DNA of 8,845 nucleotides, from assembly GCA_003222555.1 (NCBI GenBank), contig QHWL01000318.1, positions 1 to 8,845 of the forward strand, given 5' to 3'. Made by a program: the position numbers and the translations under genes. Below, in pieces: positions 1-7,025 of this stretch; position 1 is the stretch's first letter, and each line of letters starts with the position of its first letter. The notes beneath the pieces were generated by a model. That model was not told the origin of the DNA. It saw only the letters and a list, made by a program, of their open reading frames with translations, and ran no database searches. Source of the DNA: Acidobacteriota bacterium. Lineage in GTDB: Bacteria; Acidobacteriota; Vicinamibacteria; Vicinamibacterales; CAVVIG01.

Positions 1-1
1 T

Positions 2-355
2 GCCGAACGGTACGACGCGGCGTTTGCGCGGCTGGGTGCGGTGCAGGTGCCTCCGCGGCCCGCCTATGCCGGGCACGCCTATCAGTCGTACGGGCTCCTT
101 CTCACACCGGAGTGCCGCGCCGGACGCGACGACCTGTTGCGGGCCCTGATCGACCTCGGCATCTCGTGCCGCCGCGGCATTGCGCCGATTCATCTCGAAC
201 CGCTCTACCGGGACCGGTACGGTCCGACGTCCTTGCCTGTCACCGAAATGGTGGCGGCCAAGTCCATGTTCTTACCGATGTACGCGTCGCTGTCGGAGGT
301 CGATCAGGTCCGCATCATCGATGCCGTGGTGGGGTTCCTGACGCGCTCGACGTGA
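2..355 (+). CDS. DegT/DnrJ/EryC1/StrS-family sugar aminotransferase, C-terminal part (5' end outside window)
   Basis: The frame is open from the left edge to the TGA at 353-355 and gives the last 117 residues of a PLP-dependent nucleotide-sugar aminotransferase. Visible hallmarks of the family's C-terminal domain are the segment HAYQSYGLLL, the R-RRGIAPIHLEPLYRDR stretch, then LPVTEMVAAKSMFLPMY and a final helix ending in VVGFL. Family members transfer an amino group from glutamate to a keto-sugar nucleotide in the cytosol, making amino sugars for surface polysaccharides. The catalytic lysine and PLP-binding residues lie upstream of the window, so activity and sugar specificity cannot be judged. 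Its stop overlaps the GTG start of the next gene in a GTGA, which indicates translational coupling. The family call is fairly safe; the exact subfamily is unknown. Confidence 0.85.
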   Translation, partial: AERYDAAFARLGAVQVPPRPAYAGHAYQSYGLLLTPECRAGRDDLLRALIDLGISCRRGIAPIHLEPLYRDRYGPTSLPVTEMVAAKSMFLPMYASLSEVDQVRIIDAVVGFLTRST

Positions 356-1338
356 CAAGACCGCTCGTCGCGATTGTCGTGCCGGTCTTCGACGAGCGCG
401 ACAACCTCCGTCGGTTTCATGAAGCGGTGACCGACGTCATGCGCTCTCTGGCCGACTATGACTGGGAATTCGTGTTCGTCGACGACGGCAGCGGGGACGG
501 GTCGTTCGACGTGCTGAACGCGCTTCGCGCCCACGACGATCGGGCGCTGAGACTTCCGCGCAATTTCGGCAGCCATGTCGCGATCGCCGCCGGCATCGAC
601 TACTGTCGCGGCGATGCCGTCGTGGTCATGGCGGCCGACCTTCAGGATCCGCCTGCGCTCATTCGCGATTTCGTGGACCGCTGGCGCGCCGGCTTCCATG
701 TCGTCTGGGGCGCCAGGACCGGCCGCGACGACGGCGCGTTGCGGTCGTGGGCGATGTCGGTGTTCTACCGCCTCGTTCGGCGATTCGCCATCCCGACCTA
801 TCCGAAAGGGGGCACGGGGAGCTTCTGCCTGATTTCGCGGCCGGTCATCGACGCGTTTCGCCAGTACCACGAGCGCAATCGCCTGACGTTTGGCCTCATT
901 GCGTGGAGCGGGTTTCGCGAAACGTACGTGCCGTACCACCGGCCGCGCCGTCTGGTCGGTTCCTCTTCGTGGACGGTTCGGCGGATGCTGAAAGCCGCGA
1001 TCGATACCTTCGTGTCGTTCTCGTTCCTGCCGATACGCACGATTTCATTCCTCGGGTTGCTGGTCTCGTTCCTGAGCTTCGTGTTCGGCTTCTATCTCGT
1101 GATCAACAAGCTGTTCTTCGGCACCCGAGTCGAGGGATGGACCTCGGTGATGCTCGCCGTGCTGGTGCTTGGCGGCGTGCAGCTCCTGATGATCGGTGTC
1201 CTTGGGGAATACCTCTGGCGGATCCTCGATGAGGCGCGCGCGCGCCCGTTGTACATCGTTGAACGGACTCTCGGCTTCTCCCCGGCCCCGTCGCCGCGGC
1301 AAGACGTGGCGGCGCCCTCAGCGGGCGTGTCACGGTAG
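352..1338 (+). CDS. GT2 polyprenyl-phosphate glycosyltransferase (DPM1/GtrB/ArnC-like)
   Basis: This is a 328-residue membrane-anchored glycosyltransferase of family GT2, expected to transfer a sugar from a nucleotide donor to undecaprenyl phosphate on the cytosolic face. Residues 7-13 (AIVVPVF) begin the GT-A fold, DDGS at 44-47 binds the nucleotide, and D96-L-Q-D99 in AADLQDPP is the metal-binding motif. FLPIRTISFLG and two hydrophobic segments at about 229-252 and 263-288 form the C-terminal membrane hairpin typical of GtrB/ArnC-type enzymes. The GxSSW motif before the membrane part reads GSSSW, where many relatives have a lysine or glutamate after the glycine. I chose GTG 352 because it overlaps the preceding stop and opens directly with the family N-terminus; the frame continues upstream but that part matches nothing. 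Such enzymes supply lipid-linked sugars to GT39 enzymes like the one at 4931-7021. Confidence 0.92.
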   Translation: MTRPLVAIVVPVFDERDNLRRFHEAVTDVMRSLADYDWEFVFVDDGSGDGSFDVLNALRAHDDRALRLPRNFGSHVAIAAGIDYCRGDAVVVMAADLQDPPALIRDFVDRWRAGFHVVWGARTGRDDGALRSWAMSVFYRLVRRFAIPTYPKGGTGSFCLISRPVIDAFRQYHERNRLTFGLIAWSGFRETYVPYHRPRRLVGSSSWTVRRMLKAAIDTFVSFSFLPIRTISFLGLLVSFLSFVFGFYLVINKLFFGTRVEGWTSVMLAVLVLGGVQLLMIGVLGEYLWRILDEARARPLYIVERTLGFSPAPSPRQDVAAPSAGVSR

Positions 1339-1340
1339 CC

Positions 1341-2096
1341 GTGCACTTACCGGACTTCATCATCGGCGGCGCACCCCGTTCAGGCACCACGTGGCTGTAC
1401 TGGATGCTCGATCGGCATCCCGAGATCTACATGGCTCGGCCCGTGACGCCGGAGCCGAAGTTCTTCCTGGTGGATCACGTCTACGAGAAAGGATTGAGGT
1501 TTTACGCTGACACATGGTTTGCGGCGAACGGCGACGTGCGGCTCGCCGGCGAGAAGACCACGAACTATCTCGAGAGCGCCGTGGCGGCCGAGCGCATTGC
1601 CCGCGATCTCGGGCGGCCCAAGCTCATCTTCATTCTACGCGAACCGGCCGATCGCGCGTATTCCAATTACTTGTGGTCCCGAATGAACGGGCTCGAGACC
1701 GAGGACCTCCAAACGGCGCTCCAGCTCGAAGAGCAACGCGAAAACGACCTGCCGGAACATCTGCGATTCGCACGGCCCTTCTCCTATTTCTCGCGCGGTC
1801 TGTACGCGGACCTGCTGGCGCCGTATTTCGATCGGTTTCCGCGCGAGCAGATTCTGATCCTCCGGTTCGAGGACATTGGCCCCCGCGCCGAGAGCCTCGC
1901 CCAACGGCTGCACCGGTTCCTTGGGGTCAGTCCGCGTCCCGACGATGCACACGGCGACCTCGTGATCAATCCGTCGGAGAAGAACGGCACGACGTTCGAC
2001 GAGGCAATCCGCCGCGAGCTGCGTGCGCGCTATGCCGAGCCCAACCGCCGCCTGGCGGCGATGCTCGGGCCGGATTTCGAGATGTGGCAAGAGTGA
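1341..2096 (+). CDS. PAPS-dependent sulfotransferase, NDST-like (Sulfotransfer_1 type)
   Basis: This 251-residue soluble protein moves a sulfuryl group from PAPS to an acceptor, most likely a sugar. The 5'-phosphosulfate-binding loop is GAPRSGTTWL at 10-19. The 3'-phosphate-binding motif is R100-EPADRAYS-N with R100 and S108. GEKTTNYL at 70-77 matches the GEK-x-x-NY motif of heparan sulfate N-sulfotransferases, where the glutamate (here E71) acts as the catalytic base. EPKFF at 38-42 is also typical of that branch. There is no signal peptide or membrane helix, so it should work in the cytosol on a nucleotide-linked or lipid-linked glycan. It starts with GTG two bases after the GT2 stop and its TGA overlaps the GTG of the deacetylase gene. 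PAPS would come from an APS kinase, but the local copy at 4405-4934 is damaged. N- versus O-sulfation cannot be told from sequence. Confidence 0.92.
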   Translation: MHLPDFIIGGAPRSGTTWLYWMLDRHPEIYMARPVTPEPKFFLVDHVYEKGLRFYADTWFAANGDVRLAGEKTTNYLESAVAAERIARDLGRPKLIFILREPADRAYSNYLWSRMNGLETEDLQTALQLEEQRENDLPEHLRFARPFSYFSRGLYADLLAPYFDRFPREQILILRFEDIGPRAESLAQRLHRFLGVSPRPDDAHGDLVINPSEKNGTTFDEAIRRELRARYAEPNRRLAAMLGPDFEMWQE

Positions 2097-3280
2097 GGTC
2101 TGACTCGCTCGTCTCTGTTCGCATCACGTCAGTCGGCAACCGCTCCCGTGCCGCCTGGGCGGAGGGCATGCGCGTGCATCTGCCCGCATCGCTCCTGGAT
2201 CGGACCGGATGGCGGCGCGCGCTCCGACCGAACGGTGATCTCGAGATTCCTGCGGACGCGGCTCCGATCTCGGACCACGACGTCGCCGGGTTGCGCGAGC
2301 GGCGCGCCTTTACCGAGCGCCCGCCGCTCGGCGCCCGCCTGCCGGTCAGCTATCGACTCGCGCCAGGCTGGGCGCGCGCGATGGCCGCCTCGGCCATCGG
2401 CCGGTGGAACCGGCACCGGGCCGATCGCTGGGCCGCGTTTCCCGGTTGGCCGATCGACCTCAGCACCGACGTGCTCGACGATCTTCGCGATGCGACCGTG
2501 TCGCCACAGCCGCCGAGTGGCCGCGCTCCGGTTGTCCTGACACACGACATCGACTCGCCGGAAGGATTAAAGAATCTGGTCGCGCGCTTTCTGCCGCTCG
2601 AGGAAGCCGTCGGGGCGCGCTCGACGAGCTATATCGTGCCGTGCGCGTGGCCCCTCGACCACTCCTTGATCGCGGAACTGATGGCGCGCGGCCACGAGGT
2701 TGGCGTCCACGGATACGATCACGGCAACCTGACGCCGTTTGCCGCCGACAGGGATCGTCGACGCCGGCTCGATGCCGCGCGCCCCTTTACGGAGCGATAC
2801 GGTGTCACCGGCTACCGCGCGCCGTCGCTCCTGCGAACCCGCCCGTTGCTGCGCGATCTCGGCGCGCGCTACTTGTACGACAGCAGCATTCCGACGGCCG
2901 GAGGGCTGTTTCCGGTGCCGAACAACGGGTGTGCCACCGCCCGGCCGTTCTTCGTCGAACAGATCGCCGAGCTGCCTCTAACGCTGCCGCGCGACGGCAG
3001 CCTTCGCTTTCTCGGCCATTCACCCGGCGAGATCGCTCGGATGTGGATCGAATGCGCCGACCTCGTCGCCCTCGCCCGCGGCGTCGTCGTGCTGCTGACG
3101 CACTGCGAGCGGCGGTTCAGCGGGCGCGCGGAGATGCTCGACGCGTACCGGCGATTGCTGGAGCATCTGTCCGCTGGGACGAATCGGTTCACGTTCAGCA
3201 GGCCGGCTGCCGTGATCGACGCCGTCCGCGAGCGGGAATTGCTGCGCGCTTCGGACGCCACCCGTGCCACCGCGAGCTGA
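2093..3280 (+). CDS. NodB-type polysaccharide deacetylase (CE4-like)
   Basis: From GTG 2093 this is a 395-residue protein with a deacetylase domain from about residue 147 onward. Motif 1 is LTHDID (149-154), with D152 the likely base and D154 a metal ligand. Motif 2 is HGYDH (206-210), giving the two metal histidines. Motif 3 is RAPS (242-245), followed by YDSS (262-265), and motif 5 is LTH (335-337). All catalytic positions are present. The first 145 residues are family-specific and unassigned. No signal peptide is visible, suggesting cytosolic action, as for deacetylases that work on nucleotide- or lipid-linked sugars. The start at 2093 overlaps the sulfotransferase stop in a GTGA, the same arrangement as at 352-355; ATG 2168 (370 residues) is a possible alternative, though the GGAGG at 2161 is too close to it to be a good ribosome site. 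The acyl group removed (acetyl or formyl) is unknown. Confidence 0.88.
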   Translation: MRSDSLVSVRITSVGNRSRAAWAEGMRVHLPASLLDRTGWRRALRPNGDLEIPADAAPISDHDVAGLRERRAFTERPPLGARLPVSYRLAPGWARAMAASAIGRWNRHRADRWAAFPGWPIDLSTDVLDDLRDATVSPQPPSGRAPVVLTHDIDSPEGLKNLVARFLPLEEAVGARSTSYIVPCAWPLDHSLIAELMARGHEVGVHGYDHGNLTPFAADRDRRRRLDAARPFTERYGVTGYRAPSLLRTRPLLRDLGARYLYDSSIPTAGGLFPVPNNGCATARPFFVEQIAELPLTLPRDGSLRFLGHSPGEIARMWIECADLVALARGVVVLLTHCERRFSGRAEMLDAYRRLLEHLSAGTNRFTFSRPAAVIDAVRERELLRASDATRATAS

Positions 3281-3318
3281 CAGCGCCGTGCGCCGCCCGC
3301 CAATATGCGGAACCGGCT

Positions 3319-3410
3319 CTACCACGGAGAACACGGAGGCCTACGGAGGTCACGGAGTTCCATTAACAAAGTCCCGTGTCCTCCGTTCGTCACCGTGTCC
3401 TCCGTGGTAG
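3319..3410 (+). repeat. Imperfect palindromic repeat of CACGGAG units overlapping a start codon
   Basis: The left arm begins CTACCACGGAG (3319-3329) and the right arm ends with its exact complement CTCCGTGGTAG (3400-3410). Beyond these 11 paired bases the arms stay mostly complementary for about 37 bases, each made of roughly 9-base units of the form CACGGAGNN. The arms flank a short loop around 3356-3372. The right arm holds three copies of a CCTCCG or CGTGTCC type word and the left arm GGAGG, so in mRNA any Shine-Dalgarno-like GGAGG would be paired. The right arm includes GTG 3404-3406, the likely methyltransferase start. No open reading frame or transposase is associated, so this looks like a non-autonomous intergenic palindrome. 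Confidence 0.88.
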
Positions 3411-4135
3411 CGCATTTCGAGTTCGCCGACAAGACCTGCACGGCACCTGCGGCGCGCTCGGACCGCATGCGCGATATCGCGCTTGCGCACGTGCCGCGCG
3501 ATCGGGCAATCAGACTGCTGGATCTCGGGTGCGGAACGGGGTCGCTCCTGTTCCGGCTTGCCGAGGCACTGCCTGCGGCGGCGCTGTGCGGCGTCGACAT
3601 CTCGCCCGCGAACATCCGCGCGGCCAGAACGCGGCAGGCGGGACAGCCTGCCGCGGGGCGCGTGCGATTCGAAGCGGCGGACTATCTCGATTACGTGGCC
3701 GAGCCGTTCGACGCCATCGTGACCGACGGCGTGCTGCATCTGATTCCCGGCGACTCGGCGACGCTCGTTCGAAAGCTGGCGAGCGACCTCGTTCCGGGCG
3801 GCCTCCTTTTCTGCAGCATGCCTTTCGATTGCGCCTACAACCGGGCATTCGCCGGCGTTCGGCGCGTCCTGCGCTCGGTGCGATCGTCATGGCTCGATCT
3901 GTTGATTCTGAAGTTTGCGCGGTTCCTGCACGGGGCTGAAATGGACGAGGAAGGGCTCCGCGAGCGTGTGGATTACATGTATATCGCTCCGGAGCGATTG
4001 ATGAGCGAGCCGCTCGCGGCGTGTTTCGCCTCCGTCGGCTTGCGACGAGTGGCCACGTATCCGATGGAAAGCACCAGCCCATCGCAGCTGAAACATCAGG
4101 TGACCGTATTCGCGCGCGAGCCGATCAGGAGTTGA
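3404..4135 (+). CDS. Class I SAM-dependent methyltransferase
   Basis: A 243-residue Rossmann-fold methyltransferase. The SAM-binding motif I is LLDLGCGTG at 38-46; the acidic residue after strand 2 is D65 in GVDIS, and AADYLDY (91-97) and FDAIVTDGVLHLI (102-114) complete the usual strand 3 and 4 pattern, with VPGG at 130-133. The acceptor is unknown; in this setting a sugar hydroxyl or amine of the surface glycan is the natural guess. I take GTG 3404 as the start because homology-like sequence (VAHFEFADKT) begins right there. GTG 3395 is an in-frame alternative. The frame stays open further upstream to 3305, but that part only translates the palindromic repeat and is unlikely to be real. This is the only gene here without a short junction to its neighbours: repeat-bearing gaps lie on both sides. 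No Shine-Dalgarno site is evident. Confidence 0.88.
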   Translation: MVAHFEFADKTCTAPAARSDRMRDIALAHVPRDRAIRLLDLGCGTGSLLFRLAEALPAAALCGVDISPANIRAARTRQAGQPAAGRVRFEAADYLDYVAEPFDAIVTDGVLHLIPGDSATLVRKLASDLVPGGLLFCSMPFDCAYNRAFAGVRRVLRSVRSSWLDLLILKFARFLHGAEMDEEGLRERVDYMYIAPERLMSEPLAACFASVGLRRVATYPMESTSPSQLKHQVTVFAREPIRS

Positions 4136-4153
4136 GGCTCTCCGGTACGCCGT

Positions 4154-4171
4154 GTCCGGCTTTAGCCGGAC
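4154..4171. other. Short perfect hairpin after the methyltransferase gene
   Basis: GTCCGGC and GCCGGAC pair over 7 GC-rich bases around a TTTA loop, 18 bases after the methyltransferase stop. Its place suggests a transcription terminator or an RNA 3'-end stabiliser, but no run of T follows, so a standard intrinsic terminator is not supported. It may equally be a small repeated palindrome of this genome. Confidence 0.5.
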
Positions 4172-4207
4172 CGTGATGCAGGCGGAAGAGATTGTGAAAC
4201 GATCATG

Positions 4208-4363
4208 TTCAACGCAGAGACCGCCGAGAACGCAGAGAAGTTCTTGATCTTGTTGAAGGCAACCACGAAAGCACCAAGACGCGAAGAAAGCCAGCGTACT
4301 TTTCGTGTTTTCGTGTCTTCGTGGTTGCATGTTTTCCGCGTGCTCTGCGAGCTCTGCGTTCAA
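4208..4363. repeat. Outer palindrome of CGCAGAG units enclosing a second palindrome
   Basis: The left arm (4208-4240) starts TTCAACGCAGAG and the right arm (4331-4363) ends CTCTGCGTTCAA; aligned as complements they match at about 25 of 33 positions. The arms consist of 9-base units CGCAGAGNN: CGCAGAGAC, CGCCGAGAA, CGCAGAGAA on the left, and CTCTGCGAG, CTCTGCGTT on the right. Between the arms sits a different palindrome at 4259-4328. Reading frames through it on either strand only translate the units (for example NAETAENAE) and are not taken as genes. It fills most of the 269-base gap between the methyltransferase and cysC. Confidence 0.88.
4259..4328. repeat. Inner palindrome of CACGAANN units nested in the CGCAGAG palindrome
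   Basis: The left arm begins GCAACCACGAA (4259-4269) and the right arm ends TTCGTGGTTGC (4318-4328), an exact 11-base complement. The match continues imperfectly over about 31 bases. Units are 8 bases long: CACGAAAG, CACCAAGA, CGCGAAGA on the left, and the complement of CACGAAGA, CACGAAAA, CACGAAAA on the right. It differs in unit length and sequence from the palindrome that surrounds it, so one type lies nested inside another. Confidence 0.88.
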
Positions 4364-4404
4364 ACGTGGGCCACGGCGGGCTGCGCGAAGCGGTTGCTCA
4401 CCGC

Positions 4405-4934
4405 ATGAGCGCGGGCAGCGGATTCACGCTGTGGCTCACCGGCCTCTCCGGCGCGGGCAAGTCGACGCTCGCGGTCGGCGTGGCCGAAGTGCTCGTCTCG
4501 CGCGGATACCGGGTCGAAATCCTCGATGGAGACGACGTCCGAAAGAATTTGAGCAAAGACCTGAGCTTCTCGAAGGAAGACCGCGACACCAATATCCGCC
4601 GCATCGGGTACGTGGCGCGGCTGCTGTCGCGCAATGGCATCATCGCAATCGCCGCCGCGATTTCGCCGTATCGCGAAACCCGAGACGAAATACGACGCGA
4701 GCACGAAGCGACCTTCGTCGAGGTCTTCGTGGACTGCTCGATTGAGGAGCTGATCCGGCGCAACCGGAAAGGCCTGTATGCGGTGAGATCCAGCATTTCA
4801 GCGGCGTCTCCGATCCGTACGAGCCGCCGCTCGGGCCCGAGGCGACCGTACGGACCGACCGCGAGCAGATCGAGGAATCGGTCGCGAAGATCCTTGCTTG
4901 CCTGGAACAACGCGCGTTGGTCGCGAAAAGATGA
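4405..4934 (+). pseudogene. cysC: Adenylylsulfate kinase (APS kinase), frameshifted by an apparent 13-base deletion
   Basis: An APS kinase phosphorylates APS with ATP to give PAPS, the sulfate donor for sulfotransferases. From ATG 4405 the first 125 residues are typical: P-loop GLSGAGKST (13-21), DGDDVR (41-46), [10 protein letters not shown] (59-68), [12 protein letters not shown] (86-97) and KGLY (122-125). After KGLY the matching sequence moves to another frame: from 4785 it reads [20 protein letters not shown] and runs 49 residues to TGA 4932-4934, matching the family's GEI-x-x-F-(S/T)-G...PYE-P end. Relatives have about five residues between KGLY and GEI (such as KKALA); only two bases are left here, so 13 bases appear to be missing. 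The unshifted frame runs on to 5826 with an unrelated tail. The old stop overlaps the next ATG (ATGA), consistent with an operon gene broken recently. An assembly error remains possible. Confidence 0.85.
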
Positions 4935-7021
4935 AGCCGCGCGACTGGAAGGCCGGTTTCCTCATCGTCCTCCTCGTGTACCTGCACAATACACTGCCGT
5001 ACTTGACGATGATGCCGCGGGTGAACGTCGACGAGCCGTGGCTGATGGAGCGTGCCTACCAGGTCATGCAAACCGGCATCCCCAGCCAACCGATGCTCGG
5101 ACTCCGCCACGCGTATCTGCTGCAGGTGGGCTACGGGTACCTGTTGGCATTGTGGATGGCGCTGGCTGGCGTCGGTGTGTTTCAGGCGCGCCTGCTGGGC
5201 GTCGTCCTCGGGCTCGCAATCGTGGGCATGGTGGCGGTGATGGGCCGCAGAACGATCGATCCAATCACCGGACTCTCAGCGGCGCTGTTTCTCGCGCTCG
5301 ACAGCAACTTTCTGGGCGGCGTTCGCAACGCACGCACCGACATTCCCTCCGTGTTCTTTGGCACAGCCGCCCTGCTGGCATACGTCCTCGGACGGCAGCG
5401 GTCGCGCGCGGCCTGGTTCGTCGGCGCCGGCGCTTGCCTCGGTCTTGCCGTGCTGTGTCACGGAAACGCGTTCTGGGTGGGGCTCGTGCTCCTGGCTTGG
5501 TATCTGTTCGATTACGGGCGTCGCGCGATGGTCGAGCGGTTCGGCTACGCCTTTCTCAGTGGCCTGCTGATGACGTTCGGACCGTACCTGGCCACCATGA
5601 TGATCAGGTGGCGCGAGGTGCAGGTGCAAATAGGCAACTTCGCCGGCGACCGGGTTCCGAGCTGGCGACCTGCCTTCGTTCTGCACCAGATGACGGAGGA
5701 GATTCAGCGCTACGGCGGGTGGTACTTCGGCCTGGTCACCAATACCGTCCCGAACCCGCTCCTGTGGGCGTTCCAGCTTGCGATCGTCATCGGGATCATC
5801 GCGCTGATCGTTCGCGCCCGCGCTGAAAATGCGCGTCCGACGGCCGACCCGCGCGGTGCTGTTCGTCTCCTCGTCCTCACAGTCGGCAGCGTGTTCATCT
5901 TCGCCGGATTCATCAACAACAAGGTGCCCGTGTACATGCCGCACCTGCTGGTGGGGTTTTCGCTGGCCGCGGGATTTGCGGTCAGCGAGGCGGCGTATCT
6001 GGCCCATCACGCGCTGTCGATTCGAAGCACAGGCCTGGACGTGGACCGCGCGGTGCGCGTCGCCGTGTGGTTCTTCATCGTCGGCTACGGGGGGGCCGGC
6101 GTGACCTACTACGAGAAGTGGTATGCGACCGTCCGGAAGAGCGAGCTGGTTCCCTACGAGGCGACCGCCGCCACCCTGCGGACGCTCGTGCCTCGAGGGC
6201 CGAAATACCTGTACGCGTCTCCGCAGTTTTGGACGCCATTTCACGCCGAGGCCGGCACGACGTTCTATTCGTACGCCGCCGCCCAGCCTGTCGAATTGGG
6301 ATCGACCGTCGCTCTCGCCGGCGTGAACGACGACCGCCCGATTTTTCTGCTGGTCGATGAGTTTCAATGGCTGCCCGAGCTCACGGGGCTCTCGTCATCG
6401 ACGCTGGAGTGGCAGCACGACTGGATCGGCTTCATCGAGCGTCGATGCGCGCTTGATGGCGCCGCGTTGGGCACGGCCCATGGCACGATCGCCCTTTACC
6501 GCTGCGCGCTTGACGCCGCGCCGCTCGGCAGGACGCCGCGTATCGTCGGCGGAACGACTGAATATCGGATCTCCGAGCCCGTGATGACGCAGACGGCGGC
6601 CAATCTCGCCCAATGGCCGCGTTACGATGATCCACGCCGCACCCCCGCATCCCGTCCGGAGGTGCGCAAGATCGAGAACGGGCTCCGAATCGGCGGCACC
6701 GGCTGGCCGGGCATCGTGACGACGTTCGCCGCCTCGCCCGGCGACTGCTATCTTGTCAGGACCGACACACAACGCACTCGCGATGGGGATCTCCTGTATC
6801 TCGGCACATGGCGGCAGCCGCAGGTGCGCTCGCTTGCCGGCGCTTCTTCGGCGGGAATTCCGGCGCCGCTCCTGCGCGAGGCGTGGTTCCCCCGCGATCG
6901 CGCGTTCGTGGCCACCGCTTCCGCGGTGAATCTGCTCGTGTATTCGGAAGCGCCGGAGACCGATTTCGTCATCTCGTCGCTCGACGTCTATCGGCTGAGG
7001 CCTGTCGCGGCTCAGCCCTGA
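4931..7021 (+). CDS. GT39/ArnT-like membrane glycosyltransferase (PMT_2 type)
   Basis: A 696-residue integral membrane protein of the GT-C fold, expected to transfer a sugar from a polyprenyl-phosphate carrier to an acceptor on the outer face of the inner membrane. After the first helix (about 8-26) comes an outer loop with [13 protein letters not shown], where D34-E35 match the acidic catalytic pair of PMT/ArnT enzymes. [12 protein letters not shown] (133-144) fits the second conserved loop. Hydrophobic segments recur to about residue 395 (roughly nine to eleven helices), followed by a soluble, probably periplasmic tail of about 300 residues that I cannot assign. ATG 4931 overlaps the stop of the damaged cysC in an ATGA, and the protein starts [10 protein letters not shown] directly before the first helix. 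The GT2 enzyme at 352-1338 is a plausible source of its donor. Acceptor and sugar are unknown. Confidence 0.87.
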   Translation: MKPRDWKAGFLIVLLVYLHNTLPYLTMMPRVNVDEPWLMERAYQVMQTGIPSQPMLGLRHAYLLQVGYGYLLALWMALAGVGVFQARLLGVVLGLAIVGMVAVMGRRTIDPITGLSAALFLALDSNFLGGVRNARTDIPSVFFGTAALLAYVLGRQRSRAAWFVGAGACLGLAVLCHGNAFWVGLVLLAWYLFDYGRRAMVERFGYAFLSGLLMTFGPYLATMMIRWREVQVQIGNFAGDRVPSWRPAFVLHQMTEEIQRYGGWYFGLVTNTVPNPLLWAFQLAIVIGIIALIVRARAENARPTADPRGAVRLLVLTVGSVFIFAGFINNKVPVYMPHLLVGFSLAAGFAVSEAAYLAHHALSIRSTGLDVDRAVRVAVWFFIVGYGGAGVTYYEKWYATVRKSELVPYEATAATLRTLVPRGPKYLYASPQFWTPFHAEAGTTFYSYAAAQPVELGSTVALAGVNDDRPIFLLVDEFQWLPELTGLSSSTLEWQHDWIGFIERRCALDGAALGTAHGTIALYRCALDAAPLGRTPRIVGGTTEYRISEPVMTQTAANLAQWPRYDDPRRTPASRPEVRKIENGLRIGGTGWPGIVTTFAASPGDCYLVRTDTQRTRDGDLLYLGTWRQPQVRSLAGASSAGIPAPLLREAWFPRDRAFVATASAVNLLVYSEAPETDFVISSLDVYRLRPVAAQP

Positions 7022-7025
7022 TCCC

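Noticed and set aside
112..351. Extended N-terminus of the GT2 enzyme
   Set aside because: The upstream sequence is a shadow of the aminotransferase frame; the family N-terminus begins at GTG 352, which overlaps the previous stop.
3305..3403. Extended N-terminus of the methyltransferase
   Set aside because: This part only translates the palindromic repeat, with no methyltransferase-like sequence until VAHFEF at the end of the repeat.
4154..4171. Intrinsic transcription terminator
   Set aside because: The hairpin is perfect but short and is followed by CCGTGATGC instead of a T run, so it is listed only as a hairpin.
4205..4408. Small protein starting [13 protein letters not shown], and its antisense counterpart at 3887-4363
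   Set aside because: Both translate the CGCAGAG and CACGAA repeat units, which give repetitive spurious peptides in either strand.
4771..4790. Programmed ribosomal frameshift joining the two halves of cysC
   Set aside because: No slippery heptamer is visible, and a frameshift would not restore the missing residues between KGLY and GEI. A deletion explains both the frame change and the missing length.
4780..5826. Open frame extending the APS kinase to a 473-residue protein
   Set aside because: After KGLY the frame has only arginine- and proline-rich sequence with no family pattern and overlaps the well-supported membrane glycosyltransferase. It is a GC-rich shadow frame left after the deletion.
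5276..6367. Long antisense open frame of 363 residues within the GT39 gene
   Set aside because: It is rich in arginine and histidine with no domain pattern and lies fully opposite a convincing membrane protein; GC-rich codon bias creates such frames. The same applies to antisense frames at 304-939 and 6969-8027.
6446..6513. Direct repeat TGCGCGCTTGA at 6446 and 6503, giving RCALD twice in the GT39 tail
   Set aside because: The repeat is only 11 bases, in frame and 57 bases apart; it is within what chance or a small local duplication would give and has no clear role.
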